A DNA stretch of 64,000 nt from Methylocystis echinoides (lineage in GTDB: Bacteria > Pseudomonadota > Alphaproteobacteria > Rhizobiales > Beijerinckiaceae), in contig NZ_CP156084.1 in the NCBI RefSeq assembly GCF_040687965.1, positions 1,502,501 through 1,566,500 of the forward strand. Direction: 5' to 3'. The stretch's first letter is position 1; each line of letters starts with the position of its first letter. The notes beneath the pieces were generated by a model that ran no database searches, was not told the origin of the DNA, and saw nothing but the letters and a program-made list of their open reading frames with translations. Below are positions 40,340-48,451 of the stretch, piece after piece. The position numbers and the translations under genes are program-made.

Positions 40340-42301
40340 TTACGCCGGGGCCTTTTCTTCTTCGCTGGCGACGACCTGGAGGAAGGTCTCGGCGGCTTCG
40401 CGGCGTTCGAAGACGTGGGGCTGCAGGCCGCGCTTGGCCATGGCCTCCTTCATCTTCATGCGGGCGAAGGCGCTCGTCGCATAGCGCGTCGTGGTCAGAT
40501 AGTAGTGCTGGCTCAAATATTCGATCATCTCGGCGTAATCGTCGTAGAGCGCCTCGTTGATCCGCGCGCCGTCGTGGTTGACCACGGAATTGACGCGCTT
40601 GCCGACCTTCTCGCAGGCGGTGACCAGCGCCTTGCGCATCTCGTCGATGTCTTTCTTGGTGCGCGCATGCCAGCCCTCGAGATTGAGGAACAGAATATTG
40701 CGCGCCGGATCGTAGCTGATGCGCTGATCGAGGTTGAGGTTCAGCAGATCGTTGATGAGGTCCATCGGCTCGTCGATGAAGATGCGCTTGTCCATCAATT
40801 CCGGCTCGTTGATGATCGGCTTGAAGGACATGAACGGCAGAATGTGCTTGTCGATGTCGATGCCGGGCGCGATCTCGACGAGCTCCAGGCCCTTGTCCTT
40901 GAGCTGGAAGACGCAGCGTTCGGTCACATAATAGACCGGCTGTTTGCGCTTCTGCGCGAACTTGCCCGAGAAGGTGATCTGCTCGACGGAGTTCAGAAAC
41001 TTCTTGTTGCGGCCCTCCTGGGCGATGTTCACCTTGCCGTCGGCGATCTCGACCCGCAGCCCGCCATTGGTGAAGGTGCCGGCGAAGACGACGAGCCGCG
41101 CATTCTGGCTGATGTTGATGAAGCCGCCGCAGCCGTTGAGGCGGCCGCCGAATTTCGACGTGTTGACGTTGCCTTGCAGGTCGCATTCGGCCATGCCGAG
41201 GCAGGTCATGTCGAGACCGCCGCCGTCATAGAAGTCGAACTGCTGGTTCTGCTGGATGATGCTGTCGGCGTTGGTGGCGGCGCCGAAGCTCGATCCCGAG
41301 GCGAGCACGCCGCCGATCGCGCCGGCTTCCGTCGTCAGCGTGATATAGGGCGTGAGCTTTTCTTCATTGGCGACGGCGGCGATGCCTTCCGGCGCGCCGA
41401 CGCCGAGGTTTACGACGCCGTTCGGCGGCAGTTCGAAGGCGGCGCGGCGGGCGATCACCTTGCGCTCGTCGAGCGGCATTTTGGCGAGCTTCTCGACCGG
41501 CACGCGAACTTCGCCGGCGAGCGCCGCATTATACATCACGCCGTAATTCATCCGGTGCATTTCCGGCTGATCGGCGACGACGACGGCGGACACCAAAATG
41601 CCCGGCACATGCACGTCCTTGGGTTTGATCGACCCCTGTTCGACGATGCGCTCGACCTGCGCAATGACGAGGCCGCCATTATTGTGGGCGGCCATGGCCT
41701 GCGCCAGATTGTCGAGGACGAGCGCCTCCTTCTCCATGCTGATATTGCCGGAAGGATCGGCCGAGGTGCCGCGGATGAAGGCGACGTCGATCTTGGTGGC
41801 GATATAGAAGAGCCACTCCTCGCCCTGTATATTGTGATATTTGACGATGTCCTCGGTCGTTACCTCGTTGACCTTGCCGCCGCCAAAGCGGGGATCGACG
41901 TAAGTGTAGAGGCCCACCTTGGAGAAGAGTCCGGGCTGGCCGGCGGCGCAGGCGCGATAAAGCTGCGAGATGACGCCCTGGGGCAGGTTGTAGCCCAGAA
42001 TCTTGTTTTCCTGGGCGGCCTGGGCGACCTTCGGCATGCGCCCGAAATTGGCGGCGATGACGCGCTTCAACAGACCTTCATGGTGAAAGCGGCCGGTGCC
42101 GAGGCCCTTGGAGTCGCCGGCGCCCGCGGTCATGATGAGAGTGAGGTCGCGCGGATGCTGCGTCTCGACGAAGCGCTTTTCCAGGGCGGCGTGCAGCGCC
42201 TCGGGAATGCAGCTCTGGACGAAGCCCGTGGTGGTGACGACGTCGTTGTCGCGGATGAGCGCAATCGCCTCGTCGGCGCTGATGACCTTGTTGTTCGCCA
42301 T
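40340..42301 (-). CDS. Acyl-CoA:acetate/3-ketoacid CoA-transferase, fused alpha and beta halves with C-terminal extension
   Basis: A class I CoA-transferase, moving CoA between acyl-CoA and a free acid (acetate, acetoacetate or similar). The 653-residue product contains both halves. The first has VVTTTGFVQSCIPEAL and GAGDSKGLGTGRFHHEGL; the second has NLGVGAPEGIA and the catalytic Glu in TTEAGAIGG (about residues 330-338). The usual fused enzymes end near residue 520. Here about 130 further residues follow (KDIDEMRKALVTACEKVGKRVNSVVNHDGARI region), an extra alpha/beta domain. The substrate is unknown; a role beside 3-hydroxybutyrate dehydrogenase in polyhydroxybutyrate turnover is possible. 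Confidence 0.88.
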   Translation of the reverse strand: MANNKVISADEAIALIRDNDVVTTTGFVQSCIPEALHAALEKRFVETQHPRDLTLIMTAGAGDSKGLGTGRFHHEGLLKRVIAANFGRMPKVAQAAQENKILGYNLPQGVISQLYRACAAGQPGLFSKVGLYTYVDPRFGGGKVNEVTTEDIVKYHNIQGEEWLFYIATKIDVAFIRGTSADPSGNISMEKEALVLDNLAQAMAAHNNGGLVIAQVERIVEQGSIKPKDVHVPGILVSAVVVADQPEMHRMNYGVMYNAALAGEVRVPVEKLAKMPLDERKVIARRAAFELPPNGVVNLGVGAPEGIAAVANEEKLTPYITLTTEAGAIGGVLASGSSFGAATNADSIIQQNQQFDFYDGGGLDMTCLGMAECDLQGNVNTSKFGGRLNGCGGFINISQNARLVVFAGTFTNGGLRVEIADGKVNIAQEGRNKKFLNSVEQITFSGKFAQKRKQPVYYVTERCVFQLKDKGLELVEIAPGIDIDKHILPFMSFKPIINEPELMDKRIFIDEPMDLINDLLNLNLDQRISYDPARNILFLNLEGWHARTKKDIDEMRKALVTACEKVGKRVNSVVNHDGARINEALYDDYAEMIEYLSQHYYLTTTRYATSAFARMKMKEAMAKRGLQPHVFERREAAETFLQVVASEEEKAPA

Positions 42302-42447
42302 GTCCTTCAGGGTTCCCCTCGAGTCCGCTCTTGGATTGCGCGGGCGCCTCTTCGCGCGGCCGCCAGGCGGTTCTTCTGCTCAAATGACAGGCTCAGAGCC
42401 TAGAGACCGCGTCTGCAAATCGCAATAGCGACGATGCCGCAGGAAGG

Positions 42448-42828
42448 CTAGTCGCCGCGATAGACGCAGCCCTCGAAGCAGCTGTCGCGGAATATGCCGA
42501 CTTCGCAGAGGCCCGGCGCGTCGGGGCGAAGCTCCCGCCAGACGTAAAGACAAAGGTTTTCGAGCGTCGGCTTGCCGAGCCCTTCCAGATCATTGAGGAA
42601 GGAATGGTCGAGCTTCTCGCGCAGTTCGGCGAGGCGACGGCCAAGCTTTCCAAGATCCATCACCCACTGTTCCTCGGGGTGGCGCTCGCCGCGCAGGCTC
42701 ACGCGCACGCGGAAGGAATGGCCGTGCAGATTGCGGTATTTGCCGCCGTCCTTCGCCTCCGGATCGTAAAGGGCGTGCGCCGCCTCGAAATAAAACTCGC
42801 GGTAGACTTCGAACGTCGCCACCTTCAC
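42448..42828 (-). CDS. queD: QueD-like 6-carboxytetrahydropterin synthase family protein lacking the usual catalytic Cys
   Basis: QueD makes 6-carboxytetrahydropterin from dihydroneopterin triphosphate, the first committed step to queuosine. The 126-residue product keeps the zinc ligands H18 (FEAAHAL), H35 and H37 (LHGHSF), the catalytic Asp-His (KLDHSFLND) and CVYRG at the end. Aligned by eye with E. coli QueD, the catalytic Cys27 (HKCGRLHGH) is replaced by Tyr31 (GKYRNLHGH), and the ETC motif Glu by Asp (RDSC). It overlaps queE by 4 bases, so the pathway assignment is strong even though the chemistry may be altered. Confidence 0.85.
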   Translation of the reverse strand: MKVATFEVYREFYFEAAHALYDPEAKDGGKYRNLHGHSFRVRVSLRGERHPEEQWVMDLGKLGRRLAELREKLDHSFLNDLEGLGKPTLENLCLYVWRELRPDAPGLCEVGIFRDSCFEGCVYRGD

Positions 42829-43457
42829 TTGACCCCGATCATCTTGTGGGTTTGCAGCGACAGGCGCCAGCGCGGATGCGCGAGGCAGTAGTCGACCGCG
42901 GCCCTCGTATTGCGCAGAATCTCCGGGCCGTCCATGGGCTGAAGCAGGAAATGGCGGAACTCGAGCCCCTCATAAAGCGACGGCTCCGCCCCTGGCTGGG
43001 GAAAGACGAGCTTCAGCTCGTCGCCGCGCGTCTGTCTGAGCGGCGTTCCGGCCTTGGGCGAAACGCAGATCCAGTCGAGGCCGGGCGCGGCGGCGATCGC
43101 GCCATTGGTCTCGACGGCGATCTCGAAACCCTGCGCGTGCAGGGCGTCGATCAAGGGCGCGTCGATCTGAAGCATGGGTTCGCCCCCGGTCAGCACCGTG
43201 AAGCGGTCGTCCCTCCCCTCGCCCCAGAGCGCCGCCAGATGCGCCGCGAGCCCCTGGGCGTCGGCGAATTTGCCGCCGCCCTCGCCGTCGGTCCCGACGA
43301 AATCCGTATCGCAGAACAGGCATTGAGCGCTGGCGCGGTCTTCCTCGCGCCCGCTCCACAAATTGCAGCCGGCGAAACGGCAGAAGACGGCGGCGCGGCC
43401 GGCCTGGCGCCCCTCCCCCTGCAATGTCTTGAAGGCTTCCTTGACTGAATAGGCCAT
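42825..43457 (-). CDS. queE: 7-carboxy-7-deazaguanine synthase QueE (radical SAM)
   Basis: Radical-SAM ring contraction of 6-carboxytetrahydropterin to 7-carboxy-7-deazaguanine on the queuosine pathway. The 210-residue product opens with SVKEAFKTLQGEG, has the QueE-type cluster motif with a long first spacer (CNLWSGREEDRASAQ, then CLFCD), TVLTGGEPMLQ and the VETNG segment. queD is immediately downstream with an ATGA overlap. queC and queF are not in the window. Confidence 0.94.
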   Translation of the reverse strand: MAYSVKEAFKTLQGEGRQAGRAAVFCRFAGCNLWSGREEDRASAQCLFCDTDFVGTDGEGGGKFADAQGLAAHLAALWGEGRDDRFTVLTGGEPMLQIDAPLIDALHAQGFEIAVETNGAIAAAPGLDWICVSPKAGTPLRQTRGDELKLVFPQPGAEPSLYEGLEFRHFLLQPMDGPEILRNTRAAVDYCLAHPRWRLSLQTHKMIGVK

Positions 43458-43538
43458 GGCTCCGGGGCCCGCCGCGATCCATCCCGCGCGGCCGCTCTAT
43501 CGCTTCGGAGGCCTCAGGTCCAGCGGAAGCCTGAAGGC

Positions 43539-43916
43539 TCACCCGTTCTTGGGCAGATCCGCATCCTTGCCGTCCGGCTCGCCCTTGGGCTGCGGACGCG
43601 GGTCGAGGCTCCGGATATAGGTCGTGATGTCGTCGATTTCCCTGCGCGTAAGGTGCATGTCCGGCATCGGCGGATGCGGGTCGACGAGGAAATTGCCGAG
43701 CTGTTTCTTGTCGGTGCGGCGCTGGGCGATGTCGAAGAAGGAGGGCGCGTCGGCGTTGGCCGAGGTCTGATCCTTCGACACCACATGGCAGGTCGCGCAC
43801 CAGCGCTTGGCGATCACCGCGCCCTTTTGCGCGTCGCCGGCGCTGGCAGGGACGGCGGCGAGCGCCGCGGCGCCGGCGAGGCTGAGAAGAAGCGGGGCGC
43901 GAGAGCGAAGGGCCAT
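43539..43916 (-). CDS. Periplasmic class I cytochrome c
   Basis: From ATG 43916 (AAGGA site) the product is 125 residues with a signal peptide ending near VPASAG. Heme is bound through CATCH (about residues 40-44); a distal Met is offered by PPMPDMHL. The C-terminal helix is REIDDITTYIRSLDP, followed by a short charged tail (KGEPDGKDADLPKNG). A longer in-frame reading to 44201 has no signal peptide at its front and is rejected. It stands alone between queE and the exoR-like gene; its redox partners are unknown. Confidence 0.9.
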   Translation of the reverse strand: MALRSRAPLLLSLAGAAALAAVPASAGDAQKGAVIAKRWCATCHVVSKDQTSANADAPSFFDIAQRRTDKKQLGNFLVDPHPPMPDMHLTRREIDDITTYIRSLDPRPQPKGEPDGKDADLPKNG

Positions 43917-44112
43917 TCCATTTATCCTTTTTGGCGCGCGTGGGCCGCGCGATTCGCCGTTCCGGGGCGGGGCGCGATCAAAGCACAAGTCAGGGGCCGG
44001 CGGAACGCTCCCCGGGCGGCCCGGCGCGTCTCGCATAAACCCCTTGCCCCGGACTTTACAGGCCCGCTCTTCGCGGCTGCAAAAAACAACGTCGAAGCGG
44101 ACTAGTGTAATT

Positions 44113-44141
44113 TTGCAACAGTGGTTGTGCCCTTGTTGCAA
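44113..44141. promoter_or_regulatory. Inverted repeat TTGCAACA/TGTTGCAA, possible operator
   Basis: Perfect 8-base arms (44113-44120 and 44134-44141) separated by 13 bases lie in the 459-base gap between the divergent cytochrome c and exoR-like genes. The symmetry and position suggest a protein-binding site; no factor is identified. Confidence 0.45.
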
Positions 44142-44233
44142 CAGTTCAAAACATAAGCAGCGAGCGCCTTCGCACGAGGCCAGAAGCCCCTTTTCAGCCA
44201 TAAAAGCTGCGATAAGGTCCTTGTGTCACTTGC

Positions 44234-44314
44234 TCATCCAGAGTGCGGGAAGACAGCCCGGCGGCCGCTCGCCGCAGGGGACGGGCGTCTGTTTCCCGAA
44301 AGCGCTCTGGATGA
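44234..44314 (+). other. Long hairpin in the leader of the exoR-like gene
   Basis: TCATCCAGAG (44234-44243) pairs with CTCTGGATGA (44305-44314). Pairing continues inward (TGC with GCG, GGGAA 44247-44251 with TTCCC 44293-44297). The RNA of this stretch would form an extended imperfect stem 62 bases before the start codon. It may be an mRNA leader element, a small RNA or a degenerate mobile inverted repeat. Confidence 0.4.
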
Positions 44315-44375
44315 CGGCCGACGGGGTTTTATTTTGCTTGAGGGACGCCAAGTTTTGAGGCGTCGGGGGACCAGG

Positions 44376-45281
44376 ATGTCGGGTCGCATGATGGTTGGAT
44401 ATGCGCAGAAGGACGCGATCTCCGCCGCAACGCAAAAGCTGCGGCGCGCGGCGCTGCCCGCGAGCCTGTTCGCGGCGAGCTTCGCCATGTTCGTCATGGC
44501 CTTCGTCGATCCGGCCCCGGCGCTCGACGCGCCCGCTGCGCGCGCGCCCGAGACGACGCCCCTGCCGATGTTCAAGAATCCGCGCGCGGCTCTGCGCGCC
44601 GGGCTCGAGACCTACCATAACGGCGACGCGGCCACCTCAGTCGCCGCGCTGCGCTACGCCGCCGAGGGGGGCGAGCCGCTCGCGCAATGGAAGCTCGGCC
44701 GCATGTACGCCGACGGCGACGGCGTCGCGCGCGACGACGTCAAGGCCTACGAGTATTTTTCGCGCATCGTCGAACATTTCGCCGAGGCGGACCCGGACCC
44801 GCGCGAGCGCTCCATGGCGGCAAACGCCTTCGTCGCCGTCGGCCTCTATCTGCGGGACGGCCTTTCGGCGGCGAAGATCGAGCCCGACCTCGACCGCGCC
44901 TTCGAACTGTTCCGCTACGCGGCGACGTATTTTCGCAACGCCGACGCGCAATATTACCTTGGCCGCATGTATCTCGACGGCGTTGGGGTGAAGAAGGATT
45001 TGCGCCAGAGCATGAGCTGGCTCGAGCTCGCCGCGCGCAAGGGGCATCCGCAAGCCCAGGCCGTGCTCGGCCGCCTGATGTATAGCGGCGAGGCGGGCGG
45101 CGGCGCGGCGCAAAAGGCGCGCGGTCTCATGTATCTCACTCTGGCGCGCGACGCCGTCGCCGGCGGCGCCAATGAGCAATGGATCATCGACGCCCAGGCC
45201 AAGGCGCTGGCCTCGGCGAGCGAGGCCGATCGCAAGGCGGCCGTGGCTCTGCTCGAAGACTATCTGCGCGCGCGCAATTAG
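44376..45281 (+). CDS. Sel1-repeat periplasmic protein, ExoR-like
   Basis: ExoR of rhizobia is a periplasmic Sel1-repeat protein that holds the ExoS/ChvG sensor kinase off and so represses exopolysaccharide synthesis. ATG 44376 gives 301 residues with an N-terminal signal or anchor (LPASLFAASFAMFVMAFVDP, position about 27-46). At least three Sel1-type repeats follow (AEGGEPLAQWKLGRMYADGDG, NADAQYYLGRMYLDGVG, GHPQAQAVLGRLMYSG). The spacing and the C-terminal helix (ASEADRKAAVALLEDYL) fit ExoR. The function is by similarity; the ChvG/ChvI genes are not in the window. Confidence 0.8.
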   Translation: MSGRMMVGYAQKDAISAATQKLRRAALPASLFAASFAMFVMAFVDPAPALDAPAARAPETTPLPMFKNPRAALRAGLETYHNGDAATSVAALRYAAEGGEPLAQWKLGRMYADGDGVARDDVKAYEYFSRIVEHFAEADPDPRERSMAANAFVAVGLYLRDGLSAAKIEPDLDRAFELFRYAATYFRNADAQYYLGRMYLDGVGVKKDLRQSMSWLELAARKGHPQAQAVLGRLMYSGEAGGGAAQKARGLMYLTLARDAVAGGANEQWIIDAQAKALASASEADRKAAVALLEDYLRARN

Positions 45282-46162
45282 GCCTCCGGCGCGGCGGCGC
45301 CCCTGAATTTCACCGGGATCAGCAGCCGCCGCACGCCATCCGGACCGGGGGCCGGAAAACGGCCGGCGCGAATGTTCACCTGAATCGACGGCAGCAGCAG
45401 GCGCGGCGCGGCGAGGGCCTTGTCGCGGCTCTGGCGCAAGGCGACGAATTCCTCCTCGCCGACGCCGTCGGCGATCTGCACATTCTTGGCGCGTTGCTCC
45501 GCGACCGTCGTCTCCCAGGCATAGAAGGGGCGGCCGGGCGCCTTGTAATCGTGGCACATGAAGAGCCGCGTTTCCGGCGGCAGGGCCAGCAGGCGGCGGA
45601 TCGAGCGATAGAGCGCGCGCGCGTCGCCGCCGGGGAAATCGGCGCGGGCCGTGCCGTAATCCGGCATGAACAGCGTGTCGCCGACAAAGACCGCGTCGCC
45701 GATCTTATAGGAGACGCAGGCCGGCGTATGGCCCGGCGTGTAAAGCGCCTCGATCGACAGCTCCCCCAGCGGGAAGCGCTCGCCGTCCTTGAACAGGCGA
45801 TCGAAATCACGGCCCTCCGGCGCAATGTCGTCGGCCAGGAACACCGGCCGGAAGAGGTCCTGAACCTTTGTAATGTGTTCGCCGATGCCGGTCCGGGCGC
45901 CCGTGCGCGCCTTCACCACCGGGGCGGCGGACAGGTGATCGGCATGGGCGTGGGTCTCGAGCGCCCATTCGATCGTCAGTCCTTCGGCGCGGGCGACCTC
46001 CAGAATGGCGTCGATCGAACGGGAGTCGGCGACGCCGCCGCCCGGTTCATAATCCAGGACGGGGTCGATGATCGCCGCCTTCTTCGTCGCCGGATCGGAC
46101 ACGAGATAGGTGATGGTGAAGGTCGGCTCGTCGAAAAAGCCGCGAATATCCGCCTGCGACAT
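45278..46162 (-). CDS. MBL-fold persulfide dioxygenase (ETHE1/Blh type)
   Basis: Metallo-beta-lactamase-fold iron dioxygenases of this type oxidise glutathione persulfide to sulfite; Blh is the member controlled by the sulfide sensor BigR. The 294-residue product shows the metal motif THAHADHLS (about residues 69-77), TPGHTPACVSY, FVGDTLFMPDYGTAR and CHDYKAP. It is divergent from a TauE/SafE exporter, which would remove the sulfite formed. It overlaps the exoR-like gene tail to tail by 4 bases. Confidence 0.88.
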   Translation of the reverse strand: MSQADIRGFFDEPTFTITYLVSDPATKKAAIIDPVLDYEPGGGVADSRSIDAILEVARAEGLTIEWALETHAHADHLSAAPVVKARTGARTGIGEHITKVQDLFRPVFLADDIAPEGRDFDRLFKDGERFPLGELSIEALYTPGHTPACVSYKIGDAVFVGDTLFMPDYGTARADFPGGDARALYRSIRRLLALPPETRLFMCHDYKAPGRPFYAWETTVAEQRAKNVQIADGVGEEEFVALRQSRDKALAAPRLLLPSIQVNIRAGRFPAPGPDGVRRLLIPVKFRGAAAPEA

Positions 46163-46223
46163 GTCTTGCCCTTTCAGTTCGCCGCTTCCTGCTTGCTGTC
46201 CTCATATATGCGGGTTATCTAAA

Positions 46224-46241
46224 TAAGCAAGTTCTAATGTA
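46224..46241. promoter_or_regulatory. AT-rich control region between blh-like and TauE/SafE genes
   Basis: The 94-base divergent gap is AT-rich in the middle and contains TTCTAATGTA at 46232-46241. The same 10-mer occurs upstream of the HiPIP gene (50611-50620), and TTCTAATTTA occurs upstream of the sulfide:quinone oxidoreductase gene (51982-51991). A shared sulfur-responsive regulator is inferred. Confidence 0.5.
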
Positions 46242-46256
46242 GGCGACCCCACTCCC

Positions 46257-47045
46257 ATGCTCACGCCTTTCCTCCTGAAACTCGCCGCCGGCGCGTTCTC
46301 CGGCGTTCTCGTCGGCTTTTCGCTGGGTCTTGTCGGCGGCGGCGGCTCGGTCCTCGCCGTGCCGCTTCTCGTCTATTTCGTCGGCGTGCCGGAGCCGCAT
46401 GTCGCCATCGGCTCCAGCGCCGTGGCGGTCGCCGCCAACGCCCTGGTCAGCCTTTGGCACCATGCGCGCGCCGGCACGATCAAATGGCGCTGCGCCTCGG
46501 TCTTCGCGCTCTTCGGGGTCATCGGCGCCTTTGGCGGGTCGACGATGGGCAAGCTCATGAACGGCGAAAAGCTGCTGGCCCTCTTTGGCGTGCTGATGCT
46601 GGTCGTCGGTGCGCTGATGTTCAGAAGCCGCAGCGGCGAGGGCTATCCGCAGGTCCGGCTCAATCGCGAGAACTTTCCGCGCCTCGCGGCCTTGGGGGCG
46701 ACGACCGGCGCGCTGTCGGGCTTCTTCGGCATCGGCGGGGGCTTTCTGATCGTGCCGGGGCTGATGTTTGCGGCGGATCTCCCCATCATCAACGCCATCG
46801 GCTCTTCGCTCGTGTCCGTCACCGCCTTCGGGGTGACGACGGCCGCGAATTACGCGCTTTCCGGCCTTGTCGACTGGACGCTCGCCGCCACCCTGCTCGG
46901 GGGCGGCGTCGTCGGCGGTCTGATTGGGGCGGCGACGGCGCGCCGCCTCGCCGCCGAGCGCGGGGCGCTCGCCATGGTCTTCGCGGCGATCGTGGTCGCC
47001 GTGGCGCTCTATGTGATTTTCCGGGCGGTCGCCGCGCTCGACTGA
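46257..47045 (+). CDS. TauE/SafE family sulfite/anion exporter
   Basis: Integral membrane protein of 262 residues with about eight hydrophobic segments. It has the two-fold TauE/SafE repeat with glycine-rich loops (LGLVGGGGSVLAVPLL near residues 25-40 and GFFGIGGGFLIVPGL near 155-170). Members export sulfite, sulfoacetate or related organosulfonates. Its position opposite a persulfide dioxygenase supports sulfite as the substrate here. Confidence 0.88.
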   Translation: MLTPFLLKLAAGAFSGVLVGFSLGLVGGGGSVLAVPLLVYFVGVPEPHVAIGSSAVAVAANALVSLWHHARAGTIKWRCASVFALFGVIGAFGGSTMGKLMNGEKLLALFGVLMLVVGALMFRSRSGEGYPQVRLNRENFPRLAALGATTGALSGFFGIGGGFLIVPGLMFAADLPIINAIGSSLVSVTAFGVTTAANYALSGLVDWTLAATLLGGGVVGGLIGAATARRLAAERGALAMVFAAIVVAVALYVIFRAVAALD

Positions 47046-47828
47046 TCAGCCGAGCTGCGCGGCGATCGGCACGTGATCGGAAGGCTTCTCGCCCGCGCGC
47101 AACGTCTTCGCGATCTCGACGCCTTGCAGCCTGTCGGCCGCCTGCGGCGAGAGCAGCAGATGGTCGATGCGGATGCCCTTGTTTTTCTGCCAGGCGCCCG
47201 CCTGATAGTCCCAAAAGGTGTAGAGCCCGCCGTCGTCGGTGACGGCGCGCAGCGCGTCGACGTAGCCGAGGTTGACGAGCCGCCGGTAGGCGGCGCGGCT
47301 TTCGGGCAGAAACAGCGCGTCCCCCGCCCAGGCGGCGGGGTCGTGCACGTCGCGGTTCTCGGGAATGATATTGTAATCGCCGGCGAGAACGGTCTTTTCC
47401 TCGAGCTGCAGCAGCGCCGCCGCGTGCTGCGTCAGCGCCTCCATGAAGGCGAGCTTGTAGCGGTATTTGGGCGTGTCGGGCGGATTGCCGTTGGGCGCAT
47501 AGATCGAGGCGACGCGCACAGCGCCCCCCACGCCGTCCGAGAGCACCGCTTCGATGTAGCGCGACTGGCCTTCATGGTCGAAGCCGGGAAGGCCGACATA
47601 CGACTCTTCGATCGGCCGCTTCGAGAGAATGGCGACGCCGTTGAAGGTCTTCTGCCCGTGCAGGACAACATTATAGCCGGCGTCCTCGACCTCGAGGCGC
47701 GGGAAGGCCTCCGTCTCGCATTTAAGCTCCTGAAGGCAGAGTATGTCGGGCGCATCTTCTTTCAGAAAGGCGAGCAGCGGCGTGAGCCGCTGCCGCACGG
47801 AATTCACGTTCCAGGTGGCGATGCGCAA
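47046..47828 (-). CDS. xth: Exodeoxyribonuclease III (AP endonuclease)
   Basis: Base-excision-repair enzyme with 3'-5' exonuclease and AP-endonuclease activities. The 260-residue product has the EEP-family motifs: IATWNVNSVRQR (residues 3-14), LCLQELKCE (metal-binding Glu), IYAPNGN (catalytic Tyr), GDYNIIPE and a C-terminal SDHVPI with the active-site His. It is convergent with the exporter gene without a gap. Confidence 0.96.
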   Translation of the reverse strand: MRIATWNVNSVRQRLTPLLAFLKEDAPDILCLQELKCETEAFPRLEVEDAGYNVVLHGQKTFNGVAILSKRPIEESYVGLPGFDHEGQSRYIEAVLSDGVGGAVRVASIYAPNGNPPDTPKYRYKLAFMEALTQHAAALLQLEEKTVLAGDYNIIPENRDVHDPAAWAGDALFLPESRAAYRRLVNLGYVDALRAVTDDGGLYTFWDYQAGAWQKNKGIRIDHLLLSPQAADRLQGVEIAKTLRAGEKPSDHVPIAAQLG

Positions 47829-47869
47829 AAGGAGCTCCCGGCGGACGACGGGGTCTTGCGCCCCGTTGA

Positions 47870-48385
47870 TCAGTCGAGCCGATAGGCGGCGTGACAGGCG
47901 TTGCAGGCTTGCACGACTTGGCCGAGCTCGGCAAGCGCGGGCCGAAGATCGCCGCCCTGTTTCACTTTCGCGGCTTCCTCGGCGAATTTCGTCGCCTGCA
48001 TATGCATGGTCATGCCAAGCGCGCGCATCTCGTCCGGCATATGGCTCGCCATCATCATGGGCATGTCGCCCTGCGCGCCGGATTTGGCGTCCGGCCGGCA
48101 GGCGGCGGCGCCCGGCGAATTCGCGCCGAGCCGGGCGTCGGCGATTTTCGCCGCCGCCGCGCCGTCGCCCTTTCCGAGCGCCGCGAGAATCTCGGCGACG
48201 GCCTCCTGATGGCCCCGCATATTGGCGAGCATTTTCGCCTTCATCGGGCCTGGAACGTCGACCTCGATGCGCGCGTCCTTAACCATCTTCGACATCATTT
48301 CCATGTGGTCGTGATGGTCCTCCGCGACGGCGGTCCCGGCGGCCGCGAGCGCCAAAGCTGCGGCGGCGTACATGATCTTTCTCAT
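47870..48385 (-). CDS. Cytochrome c'-type heme protein
   Basis: Cytochrome c' proteins are periplasmic four-helix heme proteins that bind NO or CO. ATG 48385 follows AAGGAG. The 171-residue product has a signal peptide ending at TAVAED, a His/Met-rich start of the mature chain (DHHDHMEMMSKMV) and the C-terminal heme site CNACHAAYR (CxxCH near the end, as in this family). Additional Met-rich stretches (DMPMMMASHMPDEM) are unusual and could bind copper. It lies downstream of the HMA-TauE/SafE-cupredoxin gene. Confidence 0.85.
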   Translation of the reverse strand: MRKIMYAAAALALAAAGTAVAEDHHDHMEMMSKMVKDARIEVDVPGPMKAKMLANMRGHQEAVAEILAALGKGDGAAAAKIADARLGANSPGAAACRPDAKSGAQGDMPMMMASHMPDEMRALGMTMHMQATKFAEEAAKVKQGGDLRPALAELGQVVQACNACHAAYRLD

Positions 48386-48451
48386 CCCCAACTCCTTTCC
48401 CCACAAACGAAGACTAATGCGCGGCGCTTCGGATTGCGCCACGGCGAATCG

